Below, piece after piece: positions 13,191 through 23,146 of a DNA stretch of 64,000 bases (position 1 is the stretch's first letter; each line of letters starts with the position of its first letter). The notes beneath the pieces were generated by a model, which saw only the letters and a list, made by a program, of their open reading frames with translations, was not told the DNA's origin and did not search any database. The position numbers were made by a program, and so were the translations under genes. The DNA lies in the NCBI RefSeq assembly GCF_900111105.1, contig NZ_FOGC01000003.1, positions 208,865-272,864 of the forward strand, read 5' to 3'. Source of the stretch: Rosenbergiella nectarea. Its GTDB lineage: Bacteria > Pseudomonadota > Gammaproteobacteria > Enterobacterales > Enterobacteriaceae.

Positions 13191-13650
13191 CCTGTTTATT
13201 TTTCAACGGAATAGCATATTTATCGCATTCATTATCGGCGGCGCGATATCCCCAATAAAATCTAATAACGGGAGATCGGCCTTCCTCAGCTATTTTACGA
13301 GGTGGTACGACCCACTCGCTTTTATCATCATTCCAATGAGAGTCATAATAAGTGTTTTGCTTTAACCAAAAGCCTTCATCTTTGTCGAATAAACCTAGTC
13401 GTTTATTTAAACCTTCACATAATGACTCTTCAGCACGGTTATACCACTCACCTTCAGAATTTACGCCATGAACAAAAATAACTAAGCCGGGCAACTGTAA
13501 GGGAGGCTGAACCTCAGCCCGTGTTTTTACATTTTTATGCGAAGTCATCGAATATGAATATGGCATCCCATTATCAGTAACATGGACATCTGTCTTTCTG
13601 GTTGGCTCTGATAAATTAGTATTCATTTTCCTATGCCTCCTACCGATCAT
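13177..13650 (-). pseudogene. tle3: Tle3-type T6SS lipase effector, N-terminal fragment
   Basis: 157 residues resembling the N-terminus of Tle3-family antibacterial phospholipase effectors, with the alpha/beta-hydrolase start VIFVHGVNSEGEWY and the segment PVIRFYWGYRA. The rest of the protein, including the nucleophile GxSxG region, is missing, because the reading frame ends at the junction with the integrase remnant. It overlaps the upstream immunity-like gene by four bases (ATGA). Family assignment is from memory of motifs and from the vgrG-tli3-tle3 arrangement. Almost certainly inactive as an effector. Confidence 0.75.
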
Positions 13651-14390
13651 TTGGGCTCCAACTTCCGGTCACACTGAATATTTATTTGTTTTACCTTAGA
13701 GATATCGACCATGGGTAATTCTTTCTGATAAACAGGCCCCGTCACCCCAGGATAGGCTGGATTTGAATCTTTGGTTGCTGGATTAAATGTCCACTTATTT
13801 ACAGAGCCATTTGTAGAGCTCCTATGACCATACCAAAACTTAATCATGTAAAAACCTTCATCAGTCACCAGCATGTCATAGTCTTTTGTATTACCGTTAG
13901 GATCCTGCGTATTTGAGCCATAAGTCACCGAACGCATTGTTTTCCCACCATCAGTTGTTACTGAAACAATATTCAGACACCCTTTATCAGACCCCATGCA
14001 AGCAGCTTTGTTATTATTTCTTGTCATAGGGAAAGCCAGATAGTCATCGCGGGTTGACAACCAAAATAGTCGTCCTTTAAATAAATAACCTGAAGAAGGT
14101 GCTATCTGGGTATGAATCCCTTTCGCCTTGTTGTTATAAAATGTTTTACCGTTTTCACAACGGGTGTATTCTTCCAGCGTAAAGTAACGGTCTTTATCAA
14201 TCCGATAAATTACCTGTGGGGGTCCGAACACCTCGGGTTGCTGTTTTTTCTTTTCCGGCGCTGGCTGTGTATTAGTCATAGCAGGAAAAGGATTCACAAA
14301 AGCAACACCTCCACCATAAGGGCCGGCCACACATCCACACAGAACAAACACACTGTATATAAAGCACATCCGCATAATTAGATTCATCAT
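13647..14390 (-). CDS. tli3: Tli3-like T6SS immunity lipoprotein
   Basis: 247-residue predicted lipoprotein: a short signal peptide ends in the lipobox FVLCGC, with the lipid-bearing Cys near residue 20, followed by a Pro/Lys-rich linker and a globular domain with the paired cysteines CMGSDKGC. Position between vgrG and a Tle3-type lipase, and the four-base overlap with the latter, match Tli3 immunity proteins, which bind and neutralise the lipase in the periplasm. The gene is intact although its toxin partner is truncated, so it may now act as orphan immunity. I rely on context as much as on sequence. Confidence 0.7.
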   Translation of the reverse strand: MMNLIMRMCFIYSVFVLCGCVAGPYGGGVAFVNPFPAMTNTQPAPEKKKQQPEVFGPPQVIYRIDKDRYFTLEEYTRCENGKTFYNNKAKGIHTQIAPSSGYLFKGRLFWLSTRDDYLAFPMTRNNNKAACMGSDKGCLNIVSVTTDGGKTMRSVTYGSNTQDPNGNTKDYDMLVTDEGFYMIKFWYGHRSSTNGSVNKWTFNPATKDSNPAYPGVTGPVYQKELPMVDISKVKQINIQCDRKLEPK

Positions 14391-14406
14391 AATTCTATTC
14401 CTTGAT

Positions 14407-16896
14407 TTATTTTTTCAATACGATTTTCAGTCCATCAACCGCTTTTGACATTATTAATGATGAATTGCCTGAGCTATCAGTGACACCAGATAAAATCTTT
14501 CCATCCGGCATATGAATATCATAGTTCTGATTTACCAGCGGTTTACCTGTAACGGGGTGGGTAATAACAAATTTCTCATCAAACGTTGATGGCTCAAATG
14601 ACTTCATCACGCCCTGCATACTACTGGAGCCCGCTTTCTTGATACCCGTATTCTTGATAAGTAGTTTGCCAGGCCCACCAATCTCAACATTTCCGCCTTT
14701 GATTTTGATATAGCCGCCGCCGCATATCAGCGTCAGCTCATCCTGTGCCGTCACGACCAGTTTCTTGCCGCTAGAAATATGCGTGTCCTGTGTGGACCAG
14801 GTGGTGATATTTCCGCCCTGCGCCTGAATATCAATATCGTTGTTCGAGCTGAATAGTTTTGCACCCTCACGGCTGTACAGACTGAGTTGCTTACCCGCAG
14901 CCAGCGTGAAATTCTTCTGGGCCCCGATATCCAGTTGTTTGCCTGCAGTCAGCGTCAGATTATCACTGGCCGATAGCTGCATATCTTCACCACTCACCAG
15001 CGCCATCCCTTTCGGTGCACTGCCCAGGATGACCTCTTCATGCAGCTGTTCGATTTTCTGCTTGAGGAGTTTTTGTTGACGGCTGACATCAGCAGCCAGT
15101 GCCTGGGCTTTCTGTGCGCTGGCAGCGAGCGATTCCATTTCCACTAATGCTGCTGACAGCCTTGCGAGTGCCGCCCCCATCTCCAGCACTTGACCCTGTG
15201 CTTTCGTCTGACCATCAGCGCTGATAAATATCCCTTTCTGTGCCCGAATGGCGCCCCAGCTGTCGGTTCTTAGCTCAAATCCCTCACCGCGCTGTTGCTT
15301 ATCGCTGTCCACCAGATGCCCGAGATTCAGCTGGCTCTTGCCGCCGTACTCCGTGGAGACCTTGATATGCTCCTGACCGCGGCTGTCATCCAGGCGGATT
15401 TTGTTGTTCGCCGGGGTGCGCAGCACGTTACGTTTGTAGTTGCGGAGGGTGACAGGGTCACCGTGTGCCGAGTCGTGCAGTACGCCGGAAATGTATGGTC
15501 TATCCGGGTTACCGTCCTCAAAGCCAATCGCCACTTCGGTGCCCGCCAGCAGTGGCAGGTGCAGGCCGTAAGTGTCGCCGGCATAGGGGCGAGACTGGCG
15601 GACCCACAGGCTCTCGAACCCGGTCTCCCAGTTATCACGGTCAAACAGCATATTGACGCGATAGCGGCCGTCTTTATCGATGTGGCCGTAGATGTCGTTC
15701 TCGGTGGTACTGGTAACGCGGGCCGGTAAGGTGCCGGCCATCACCGGGCGTGAGCCAGGGTCAGGGCGGAAACAAAAATCCGTGCTGTCCGGGATCCCGT
15801 CAAACCTGACGCCAAAATCTTCATCACGCCGCGCATGGCTGTGTATCGCCGTGATGATCACGCCTTGAGCAAACACCTCTGCCACGTCGTCACCACCGGT
15901 GACTTTCAGCACCTGCCCCGGAGAGAGGGTCGGACAGCTGGTGATGGCATGGATCTGCGTCTGACCATTCAGATAACGTTCATGACGAATGCGAGCATAG
16001 AAGGCTCCAGACTCCGGGGGCGGATTGCGGTCATAGGGACTGCCCGCTATTAAATAGTGATCCGCATAGTGATAGGCATCACCATAGGTGGTGGTATCCC
16101 CGCGGGTCGCATCGACCTGGGTGTTCAGGTCATCCGTGGCCTGGCGGTAATTATAATCACGGGTGCTGACCTGTTTTTGCACCACGCGATGATGGCTCTC
16201 CATGCCCCAGACCGAGTCCGCGCCTTTTGAATGCTGTCCTGATGGCGGAATCGACGGCAGGATCAGGCCTTTCTCGAAACCCTGCTGGCTGTCGTAAAAC
16301 TCCACCACATCAATGTTCAGGCGCGTATCAGTGGTAAAGCGGAACCAGATACCGACCTCGCCCAACAGACGGGTAATAAAGTGCAGGTCATCCTCGCCGT
16401 ACTGCATCACCTGCTCACGGCGCGGGTACTCTTTTGTCAGTGAGAACAGAAAATCCTGACCGCGCATGGTGTGACGCTCACGCAGAATTTTTTCCACGAT
16501 CTGCGGCACCGACATATCCTGATAAATCGCGTTCTGATGCGAGCGGTCAAGCAGCGCCAGGCGTGGCTGCAGCGTCAGGGCATAGTGAGTTTCATCTTTT
16601 GAGGTGTTGAGACGTTCAAAGCCGCTCACCACCCCCTGAAGGATGCGCACGGCCTGCTGTATTTTGATGCCGTAACCCTGGTCAACCGGGGCCTGCAGCG
16701 TCAAGGAGGCCGCTTTCCTCAGCATCATTTCTTTGCTGAGGGCATGGTCAGAACTGGTGAATTCAATACGGTAACTGAACGGCGTGCTCAGGGACTCTGA
16801 GCCTTCAAAGGCCAGCACATCGAGTACAGACTCGCAGTCTTTCACTGCCAGCAGGTGGTGGTTATGGCTAAATCTTAGTGGAAAATGACTGCTCAT
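14407..16896 (-). CDS. vgrG: Type VI secretion spike protein VgrG with C-terminal extension
   Basis: Full-length T6SS puncturing spike of 829 residues. The N-terminal two thirds is gp27-like (LRFSHNHHLL, YGEDDLHFITRLLGEVGIWF) followed by a gp5-like OB fold (about 390-480; LLAGTEVAIGFEDGNPDRPYI). A DUF2345-type beta-helix with repeated turns (LTLTAGKQLDIGAQ, FTLAAGKQLSLYS) comes next. The last ~54 residues (ITHPVTGKPLVNQNYDI) resemble a transthyretin-like adaptor used for loading cargo effectors. Its ATG overlaps the stop codon of the clpV remnant. It is followed by tli3-like and tle3-like genes, its likely cargo module. Confidence 0.95.
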   Translation of the reverse strand: MSSHFPLRFSHNHHLLAVKDCESVLDVLAFEGSESLSTPFSYRIEFTSSDHALSKEMMLRKAASLTLQAPVDQGYGIKIQQAVRILQGVVSGFERLNTSKDETHYALTLQPRLALLDRSHQNAIYQDMSVPQIVEKILRERHTMRGQDFLFSLTKEYPRREQVMQYGEDDLHFITRLLGEVGIWFRFTTDTRLNIDVVEFYDSQQGFEKGLILPSIPPSGQHSKGADSVWGMESHHRVVQKQVSTRDYNYRQATDDLNTQVDATRGDTTTYGDAYHYADHYLIAGSPYDRNPPPESGAFYARIRHERYLNGQTQIHAITSCPTLSPGQVLKVTGGDDVAEVFAQGVIITAIHSHARRDEDFGVRFDGIPDSTDFCFRPDPGSRPVMAGTLPARVTSTTENDIYGHIDKDGRYRVNMLFDRDNWETGFESLWVRQSRPYAGDTYGLHLPLLAGTEVAIGFEDGNPDRPYISGVLHDSAHGDPVTLRNYKRNVLRTPANNKIRLDDSRGQEHIKVSTEYGGKSQLNLGHLVDSDKQQRGEGFELRTDSWGAIRAQKGIFISADGQTKAQGQVLEMGAALARLSAALVEMESLAASAQKAQALAADVSRQQKLLKQKIEQLHEEVILGSAPKGMALVSGEDMQLSASDNLTLTAGKQLDIGAQKNFTLAAGKQLSLYSREGAKLFSSNNDIDIQAQGGNITTWSTQDTHISSGKKLVVTAQDELTLICGGGYIKIKGGNVEIGGPGKLLIKNTGIKKAGSSSMQGVMKSFEPSTFDEKFVITHPVTGKPLVNQNYDIHMPDGKILSGVTDSSGNSSLIMSKAVDGLKIVLKK

Positions 16897-17042
16897 CCCG
16901 ACACTCCTTGTGCAAGATCGAACGCGAGTCCAATCCCCTCTTCCTCACTCCAGCTAAGCGTCAGGCGTTGGGGTTTCTGCTTCGCTGCCATGTGGGTCAG
17001 CAACTGCTGATTCAGCACCGGCAGGATTTGTTGTTTGAGCAG
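16893..17042 (-). pseudogene. clpV: ClpV (TssH) C-terminal remnant
   Basis: Reading this strand gives about 49 codons (QQLLTHMAAKQKPQRLTLSW, then SEEEGIGLAF) that match the extreme C-terminus of the T6SS sheath-disassembly ATPase ClpV. Its TGA overlaps the vgrG start (ATGA). Homology stops at 17042, with an in-frame TGA just beyond. It shows that vgrG came with a T6SS core cluster that has been deleted upstream. Confidence 0.8.
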
Positions 17043-17556
17043 TCAGTTAATTAACCTGGCAGAAATAAAAAGTATCTATATTTAAACAATTTATTACCCT
17101 GATAATATCTAAATGAAACTCTATAGATTTGATTGATATCAATATTTAATAGATTTAAATCCCCATCCCCCACGAAAATAGAGTGGCCCCGTTCATTTGG
17201 TCACCTTAGTAGAGGTGATGTTCTCGCCTCAATACAACACGGGGGACTTAACGAATAAGGTATTTTAACGTACCTCTACCCCTGATTTCAGTCTTAAATG
17301 TGTACAGCAAATTGTCGATAAGGACGGCTCACCTGGTCAAGCAAGTGAGTGATAAAATTTACCTTAACGCAATTGCCTCACTCAATAATACCCACTAAGC
17401 CTTTCATCATCGGAACCGTTTCATTGAGGAATTGCCTCGTAGCAGGATCACTGCCCTTCTTATAATTTCCCCGTTCCCACGCTAAGCGATAGAGTCTTGG
17501 TGCAATATGCATTACACTGCGCGCAGTGAAGAAAGTCAGAAATAAGGTAGGACAAC
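17043..17556. other. Non-coding stretch between T6SS remnant and cold-shock gene
   Basis: About 510 A+T-rich bases in which I see no convincing gene. A short minus-strand frame ending at 17378 (44 codons from an internal ATG, with the segment RLYRLAWERGNYKKG) could be a gene fragment, but I cannot place it. The right-hand part holds the promoter and AAGGTAG leader of the cold-shock-domain gene. Confidence 0.4.
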
Positions 17557-18042
17557 ATGGCATTAAACGGCACCATCACCACCTGGTTTAAAGAGAAAGG
17601 CTTTGGCTTTATCAAAGATGAGATGGGTGATAACCGTTATTTCCACGAGGTTAAAGTCGCTAACCCCGAGTTAATCAAAAAAGATGCGGCGGTCACTTTC
17701 GAACCGACCACCAATAATAAAGGCCTGTCGGCCTATGCCGTAAAAGTGATCCCGCCGAGTAAATATCTATTTATTGCCGGTGAGCGTGTCAAACTCACGG
17801 CAATCAAAAACTATCGGTTGTACACCGAAGAGGTTCCGGCGAACCAAAGCATCGACAAAGCGAACACTATTTTAAGTGTTGGGATGTTAATGAACACCAT
17901 TCGCCCTAAAACCGATCAGAGCCCAGATGCTACCCGTACTTTGCGTAAAATCGCTATCACCACCTTCCAAGGGGAAACTTTGGTCTTTAGTGAAGATGAG
18001 GTCGATATTGACGAGACGGTGAAACTGCTCAAATTCAAATAA
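17557..18042 (+). CDS. Cold-shock-domain protein with extra C-terminal domain
   Basis: 161 residues. Residues 1-65 form a cold-shock (S1-like) domain with the RNP1-like motif KGFGFIKD and a divergent RNP2 region (NRYFHEVKV), so it probably binds single-stranded nucleic acid. The remaining ~95 residues form a second domain (GERVKLTAIKNYRLYTEE, FQGETLVFSEDEVDIDE) that I do not recognise. Ordinary Csp proteins are about 70 residues, so this is not a CspA paralogue. An 11-base C run starts at the stop codon (18043-18053). No operon partners are visible. Confidence 0.75.
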   Translation: MALNGTITTWFKEKGFGFIKDEMGDNRYFHEVKVANPELIKKDAAVTFEPTTNNKGLSAYAVKVIPPSKYLFIAGERVKLTAIKNYRLYTEEVPANQSIDKANTILSVGMLMNTIRPKTDQSPDATRTLRKIAITTFQGETLVFSEDEVDIDETVKLLKFK

Positions 18043-18074
18043 CCCCCCCCCCCTCTCTGGCCGACCCTAAAACC

Positions 18075-18773
18075 CTAGGATTGACCGTAGTAGGCGTGCT
18101 TGCCATGTTTTCGTAGATAGTGTTTGTCGAGTAACGTGGCTTGCATAGCCGATAACCGTGGCTGTAACTGCTGGCTGAAGAGTGCCATATAGGCGACCTC
18201 TTCTAGCACAATAGCCGTTTCCACCGCATGGGCCGGATCCTTGCCCCAAGTAAAGGGCCCATGGGAATGGACTAAGATACCCGGCATCTCGTCAGGTGGA
18301 TACTGATGGGCGCGTAGCGTTTCCGCGATCACCGCGCCGGTTTGCCACTCGTACTCCTCGCGGATTTCAGCGTCCTGCATCGCCCGTGTACAGGGGATCT
18401 CGCCATAGAAATAATCTGCATGAGTGGTACCGAACGCCGGTAAATGACGCCCTGCTTGCGCCCAAATCGTGGCATGCCGCGAATGAGTATGCACAATACC
18501 ACCCAGCTGGGGATAGGTAAGATACAGATAGCGGTGCGTGGGTAAATCAGAGGAAGGGCGATAGCGCCCCTCCACTACTTCGCCACTCTCCAGACTCACC
18601 ACCACCATATCTTCCGCGGTCATGGTTCGATAATCGACGCCAGAAGGCTTTATCACTACCCACTGTCGCGTCTCATCCACCCCACTAACGTTTCCCCAGG
18701 TTAAGGTCACCAGATTATGCTGGGGTAAGGCTTGGTTTGCCGCAAACACTTGTTGCTTTAGCGCGTCAAGCAT
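18075..18773 (-). CDS. araD: L-ribulose-5-phosphate 4-epimerase
   Basis: Zn-dependent class II aldolase-fold enzyme converting L-ribulose 5-phosphate to D-xylulose 5-phosphate, the last step of arabinose catabolism. The metal-binding histidines appear in [13 protein letters not shown] and HSHGPFTWG, and [11 protein letters not shown] is typical of the family. 232 residues. Third gene of araBAD, 16 bp after araA. Confidence 0.96.
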   Translation of the reverse strand: MLDALKQQVFAANQALPQHNLVTLTWGNVSGVDETRQWVVIKPSGVDYRTMTAEDMVVVSLESGEVVEGRYRPSSDLPTHRYLYLTYPQLGGIVHTHSRHATIWAQAGRHLPAFGTTHADYFYGEIPCTRAMQDAEIREEYEWQTGAVIAETLRAHQYPPDEMPGILVHSHGPFTWGKDPAHAVETAIVLEEVAYMALFSQQLQPRLSAMQATLLDKHYLRKHGKHAYYGQS

Positions 18774-18789
18774 AAGGACTCCTCTCTAT

Positions 18790-20298
18790 TCAACGTTGAA
18801 AACGGAAATAAGCGTCGTTCCAACGTAACTGGTCGCGGAAACTTGCTAGGGTGGTGTGCTGATCGATTACCGCCATCTCAATCCCGTAGAGATCGGCTAA
18901 GCGACGTGTATCCTCAATGGTTAAGGCCTGACTAAATACGGTATGGTGCGCCCCGCCGGCAATCATCCAGGCTTCAGAGGCCGTCGGCAGATCGGGCTGA
19001 GCGCGCCATAGCGCATTGGCGACCGGTAACTTGGGTAGCGCATGCGGGGTCTCGATCGCCTCGACTTGATTGACCAGTAGTCGGAATCGATCGCCGAGAT
19101 CAATCAGGCTAACGTTGACCGCCGGACCCGTTGCGGTAGAGAAGATTAAACGTGCCGGGTCGGCCTTACCGCCAATGCCTAAAGGTTGAACATCGAGAAT
19201 TGGTTTATGTGGCGTGGCAATCGTCGGGCAGACCTCAAGCATATGCGAGCCCAGCACTAAATCATTACCCTCTTCGAAGTGGTAAGTATAATCTTCCATA
19301 AAAGAGGTTCCGCCCGGTAACCCTATGGCCAGCACTTTCAGCATTCTGACTAAGGCGGCCGTTTTCCAATCCCCTTCGCCGGCAAAACCATATCCTTGTT
19401 GCATTAAGCGTTGCACCGCCAGTCCGGGCAGTTGCGCCAGTCCGTGTAAATCCTCAAAGGTCGTAGTAAAGGCGTGAGCCTCACGCTCTTCAAGAAACTG
19501 TTTGATGCCCAATTCAATACGGGCGGCATCGATCACATTTTGCCGTTTATCCCCCTTAGATTGCGCCGCTGGGGTGAATTGATAGGTCGCTTCATACTCC
19601 TCGATCAAGGCATTGACTGCCCCTTGGCTCACCTGATTAACCCCCGCCACCAGGTCCCCCACGGCCCAAGTATTCACAGAGTAGCCAAAGCGGATTTGTG
19701 CCGCGACCTTGTCCCCTTCAGTGACCGCCACCTCACGCATATTATCGCCGAAGCGTACCACTTTAAGAGATTGGGTATCTTGCTTAACAATCGCGGTTCG
19801 CATCCACTGCGCGAGGCGCTGTTGGGTTGCGGGTTGCTGCCAATGGCCAGTGACTACCTGATGTTCTCGCTGCATTCTCGCGCCGATAAACCCAAATTCC
19901 CGCCCACCATGCGCCGTTTGATTGAGATTCATAAAGTCCATATCAATCTCGCCCCAAGGTAAGGCGGCATTATATTGGGTATGCAATTGTAGCAGCGGTT
20001 TATGCAGATCCACTAAGCCATTAATCCACATCTTCGCCGGTGAAAAAGTATGCAGCCAGACCACGATCCCTGCACAGTGAGTAAGATAGTTGGCCTCGCG
20101 CGCCAAGGCAGTCACTTCTTGTGGCGTGGTGACCAGCGGTTTTAACACTAACTGGCAAGGTAATCTTTCGGACTGATTAAGCGCATGAACCACCTTTTCA
20201 CCCTGAGTAAATACCTGCTTTAAGGTCTCTTCGCCATAGAGGTGTTGGCTACCGATCACAAACCAAATTTCATACTGCTCAAAAATATTTTTCATCAT
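18790..20298 (-). CDS. araA: L-arabinose isomerase
   Basis: Mn-dependent isomerase converting L-arabinose to L-ribulose. Family signatures include [13 protein letters not shown] near the N-terminus, [17 protein letters not shown] for metal and substrate binding, and [10 protein letters not shown] near the C-terminus. 502 residues (500 in E. coli). Two adjacent ATG codons (20298 and 20295) follow AGGAGAGA; the second has the better spacing. It lies 9 bp after araB. Confidence 0.97.
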   Translation of the reverse strand: MMKNIFEQYEIWFVIGSQHLYGEETLKQVFTQGEKVVHALNQSERLPCQLVLKPLVTTPQEVTALAREANYLTHCAGIVVWLHTFSPAKMWINGLVDLHKPLLQLHTQYNAALPWGEIDMDFMNLNQTAHGGREFGFIGARMQREHQVVTGHWQQPATQQRLAQWMRTAIVKQDTQSLKVVRFGDNMREVAVTEGDKVAAQIRFGYSVNTWAVGDLVAGVNQVSQGAVNALIEEYEATYQFTPAAQSKGDKRQNVIDAARIELGIKQFLEEREAHAFTTTFEDLHGLAQLPGLAVQRLMQQGYGFAGEGDWKTAALVRMLKVLAIGLPGGTSFMEDYTYHFEEGNDLVLGSHMLEVCPTIATPHKPILDVQPLGIGGKADPARLIFSTATGPAVNVSLIDLGDRFRLLVNQVEAIETPHALPKLPVANALWRAQPDLPTASEAWMIAGGAHHTVFSQALTIEDTRRLADLYGIEMAVIDQHTTLASFRDQLRWNDAYFRFQR

Positions 20299-20307
20299 TC
20301 TCTCCTG

Positions 20308-21987
20308 CTACGCGGCATCATGTTTGCGCGGATTACGATAGTGTGACTCTACGCTCACCGCCCACTGGCGGTAGCGTTGAAAGAGGTGCTGATAGGCTTC
20401 GACATTATCGGGTTGCGGTGATAGCGTTTTCTCAATCCCGCTGGCCATCACGCGTTGAGCACTGGCGATATCGGGATAATGACCCGCTGCTACCGCGCCA
20501 AAGATCGCAGCACCCAAGGCACAGCACTGGTCGGAGGCAACGATTTGTAATGGGCGATTCAACACATCGCAGCACACCTGCATAATCGCCGGGTTTTTGC
20601 GTGCAATACCGCCCAGCGCCATAATATGGTCGATGGCCACCCCTTGGTCGATAAAACAATCCATAATGGCGCGCGCACCGAAAGCTGTGGCAGCGATCAA
20701 TCCCCCAAACAACGCGGGTGCGTCCGTCGCCAAGGTTAAGCCGGTGATCACCCCTTTCAGACGCTGGTTGGCAACCGGCGTGCGTCGACCGTTAAACCAA
20801 TCGATAATGAGGGGCAGGTGGTCAAGCTTAGGATCTCTTTGCCAAGCGTCAGTCAGGTCACTAAGTAGGCGTTGCTCATAGTGTTTAATGTCTGGCACTA
20901 AAGCTGGCTGTTGGACGGCCAACTGCTGCAGGGGCCAGCGCAATACGCGCTCGAACCATGCATAAATATCGCCAAAGGCCGATTGGCCTGCCTCTAACCC
21001 GATCAATTCAGGTACCACACTTCCTGGAACCTGACCGCAAATCCCCTGAATCGTTTTCTCACCAAGTTGCGACGGCTCAATTGTGACAATGTCACATGTT
21101 GAGGTACCAATGACTTTGACAAGCGTATTAGGCTTGGCTCCTGCCCCGACGGCTCCCATATGGCAATCGAAAGCCCCGCCACTGATCACCACTTGCGTGG
21201 ACAATCCCAGCCTTTCTGCCCAGTCTGCACTGAGCGTGCCGACGGCCTGCTCAGCCGTAGCGGTATCATGATAGAGTGGAAATTGAAGATGTTGAGATAA
21301 TGTGGGTTCGATTGTCTCGAAGAACTGTTGTGGCGGTAATCCCTGCCAATCGTTATGCCATAACGCTTTATGGCCTGCACTGCAGCGGCCCCTTACCAGT
21401 TTTTCGGGGGTTAATTGGTTTGTTAACAGTCCAGGGATCCAGTCGCACAGTTCCACCCACGATGCCGCGTGCTGTGCGACCTGTGGATCGTGGCGCGTAA
21501 TATGGATAATTTTGGCCCAAAACCACTCGCTAGAATAAACGCCCCCTGTGTACGCGGTATAGTCCACCGCCCCGGCAGCCTGACACTGCGCGGTGATCTC
21601 TTCGGCTTCTTGCACAGCGGTATGATCTTTCCAGAGCAAGAACATCGCGTTGGGGTTATCCGCAAACTCAGACCGTAAAGCCAGAACCTGACCACTGGCA
21701 TCGATCGGTGCCGGTGTCGAGCCGGTGCTATCGACGCCTATGCTGATAACGCTTTGCCGTTGAGCGGGTGTCAACTGCTGCAAAGTGTCAATTATCGCCT
21801 GCTGTAACGACTCAATGTAGTCGTTGGGATGATGACGAAATTGTCCATGTGCAGGTTGGCAATAGTGGCCTTGCTGCCAGCGTGAATAATAGGCAACGCC
21901 ACTCGCGACTTCTGCGCCATTCTCACACTCTACTGCCAACGCCCGTACTGAATCACTCCCAAAATCAAGACCTAAGCTTATAGGCAT
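20308..21987 (-). CDS. araB: L-ribulokinase
   Basis: FGGY-family kinase that phosphorylates L-ribulose at C5. The N-terminal ATPase motif [12 protein letters not shown], the substrate region [12 protein letters not shown], and the second ATP-binding segment [10 protein letters not shown] are present. 559 residues (566 in E. coli). First gene of araBAD, driven from the intergenic region shared with araC, where AraC half-sites can be read. Confidence 0.97.
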   Translation of the reverse strand: MPISLGLDFGSDSVRALAVECENGAEVASGVAYYSRWQQGHYCQPAHGQFRHHPNDYIESLQQAIIDTLQQLTPAQRQSVISIGVDSTGSTPAPIDASGQVLALRSEFADNPNAMFLLWKDHTAVQEAEEITAQCQAAGAVDYTAYTGGVYSSEWFWAKIIHITRHDPQVAQHAASWVELCDWIPGLLTNQLTPEKLVRGRCSAGHKALWHNDWQGLPPQQFFETIEPTLSQHLQFPLYHDTATAEQAVGTLSADWAERLGLSTQVVISGGAFDCHMGAVGAGAKPNTLVKVIGTSTCDIVTIEPSQLGEKTIQGICGQVPGSVVPELIGLEAGQSAFGDIYAWFERVLRWPLQQLAVQQPALVPDIKHYEQRLLSDLTDAWQRDPKLDHLPLIIDWFNGRRTPVANQRLKGVITGLTLATDAPALFGGLIAATAFGARAIMDCFIDQGVAIDHIMALGGIARKNPAIMQVCCDVLNRPLQIVASDQCCALGAAIFGAVAAGHYPDIASAQRVMASGIEKTLSPQPDNVEAYQHLFQRYRQWAVSVESHYRNPRKHDAA

Positions 21988-22046
21988 GATCGGCTCCCCT
22001 TTTGCTAAATTCTTTATTCACCTTACGGGACGCCGAGTACCAGGAG

Positions 22047-22084
22047 TAAGGGCTTGGATGCTGAGGATATGGAGAAAAACGCTA
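22047..22084 (-). promoter_or_regulatory. AraC operator pair (araI1-araI2 like) for araBAD
   Basis: Read towards araB, the sequence TAGCGTTTTTCTCCATA (22084 to 22068) closely matches E. coli araI1. Exactly 21 bases further on, a second weaker half-site begins with CAGCATCC (22063 to 22047), the same I1-I2 period as in E. coli. AraC bound to both would recruit polymerase to araBAD on arabinose. The call rests on resemblance to the known sites. Confidence 0.65.
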
Positions 22085-22218
22085 TCACCCGATGAAATGT
22101 GACGGAGTCCTAATTTTTGCTAAGAGGCATACCCCCTTCTCGGTAAACCTTTCTACTATGCGATAACCCTGATGCAAAAAGATTATCGGTAACCGCCCTA
22201 TTTCATGGCTAAGGATTA

Positions 22219-23145
22219 ATGATGTTACGGACACTTACCCAGCGTCACACAGCGGAACCCCAGCTCGATCCACTGTTACCAGGTTATTCGTTTAATACCC
22301 ATCTCGTTGCTGGGCTTACACCGATTGATAAAGAGAGTTATCTGGATTTTTTTATCCACCGTCCTGAGGGAATGAAGGGCTACATCATCAATTACACCTT
22401 AAAGGGTGAAGGGATCATCTTAGAAGGAAACACGTCTCACCCTTGTCGAGCGGGCGATCTGTGGCTCTTTTCGCCTGAGGCGGTCCATCATTATGGACGT
22501 CACCCTGATGCCCCCTGCTGGCACCATCAATGGGTCTACTTTCGACCGAGAGCCTATTGGCGAGAATGGCTTAAATGGCCATCATTAATGGCACATACTG
22601 GCTTCTATCGCCCGCAAGAGAAAGACGGAGAGATTTATAGCACCCTTTTTGCACAAATCATTGAAACAGTAAGTCTTGGTGGACTCTATTCTGAAATGCT
22701 CGCGATGAATCTCTTGGAGCAATTATTAATCCGCCGCCAACAATCCGTGACCGACCCGCTGCAGCGACAACTGGACCCTCGCATTCATGCCGCTTGCCAA
22801 TATATGAATGAGCACCTGAGCGATAATCAGTTGGAAATTAGCGATGTCGCCGAGAGTGTCTGCTTATCCGCGTCACGCTTATCACATCTTTTTCGTCAGC
22901 ATTTAGGCGTGAGTGTCTTAAAATGGCGGGAGGACCAACGTATTAATCAAGCAAAACTATTGCTAAGTACCAGTCAATTGTCTATTGCCGCGATTGGTAG
23001 CAGTGTAGGATTTGATGACCAGCTTTATTTTTCACGGGTATTTCGTAAATGTACCGGTAGCAGTCCCAGCGAGTTTCGAGTGAATCGTAGCCACCAACTG
23101 TTAAGCAAAGAAGAAGGCCAGCGCTCATTACGCTGGCCATCCTAA
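22219..23145 (+). CDS. araC: Arabinose operon regulator AraC
   Basis: Arabinose-responsive activator/repressor. The N-terminal cupin domain binds sugar and dimerises ([34 protein letters not shown]). The C-terminal domain carries two helix-turn-helix motifs ([20 protein letters not shown] and [20 protein letters not shown]). The 308 residues slightly exceed the 292 of E. coli, mostly by a C-terminal tail. Divergent from araBAD, with only one base between its stop and that of the convergent araE. Confidence 0.96.
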   Translation: MMLRTLTQRHTAEPQLDPLLPGYSFNTHLVAGLTPIDKESYLDFFIHRPEGMKGYIINYTLKGEGIILEGNTSHPCRAGDLWLFSPEAVHHYGRHPDAPCWHHQWVYFRPRAYWREWLKWPSLMAHTGFYRPQEKDGEIYSTLFAQIIETVSLGGLYSEMLAMNLLEQLLIRRQQSVTDPLQRQLDPRIHAACQYMNEHLSDNQLEISDVAESVCLSASRLSHLFRQHLGVSVLKWREDQRINQAKLLLSTSQLSIAAIGSSVGFDDQLYFSRVFRKCTGSSPSEFRVNRSHQLLSKEEGQRSLRWPS

Positions 23146-23146
23146 G

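Noticed and set aside
15295-15729. 144-codon plus-strand frame inside vgrG
   Set aside because: It lies wholly antisense to the well-conserved VgrG OB-fold region and has no homology.
17378-17563. 61-codon minus-strand frame beside the cold-shock gene
   Set aside because: Its 5' part is antisense to the cold-shock promoter and no family is recognised; at most an unplaceable fragment.
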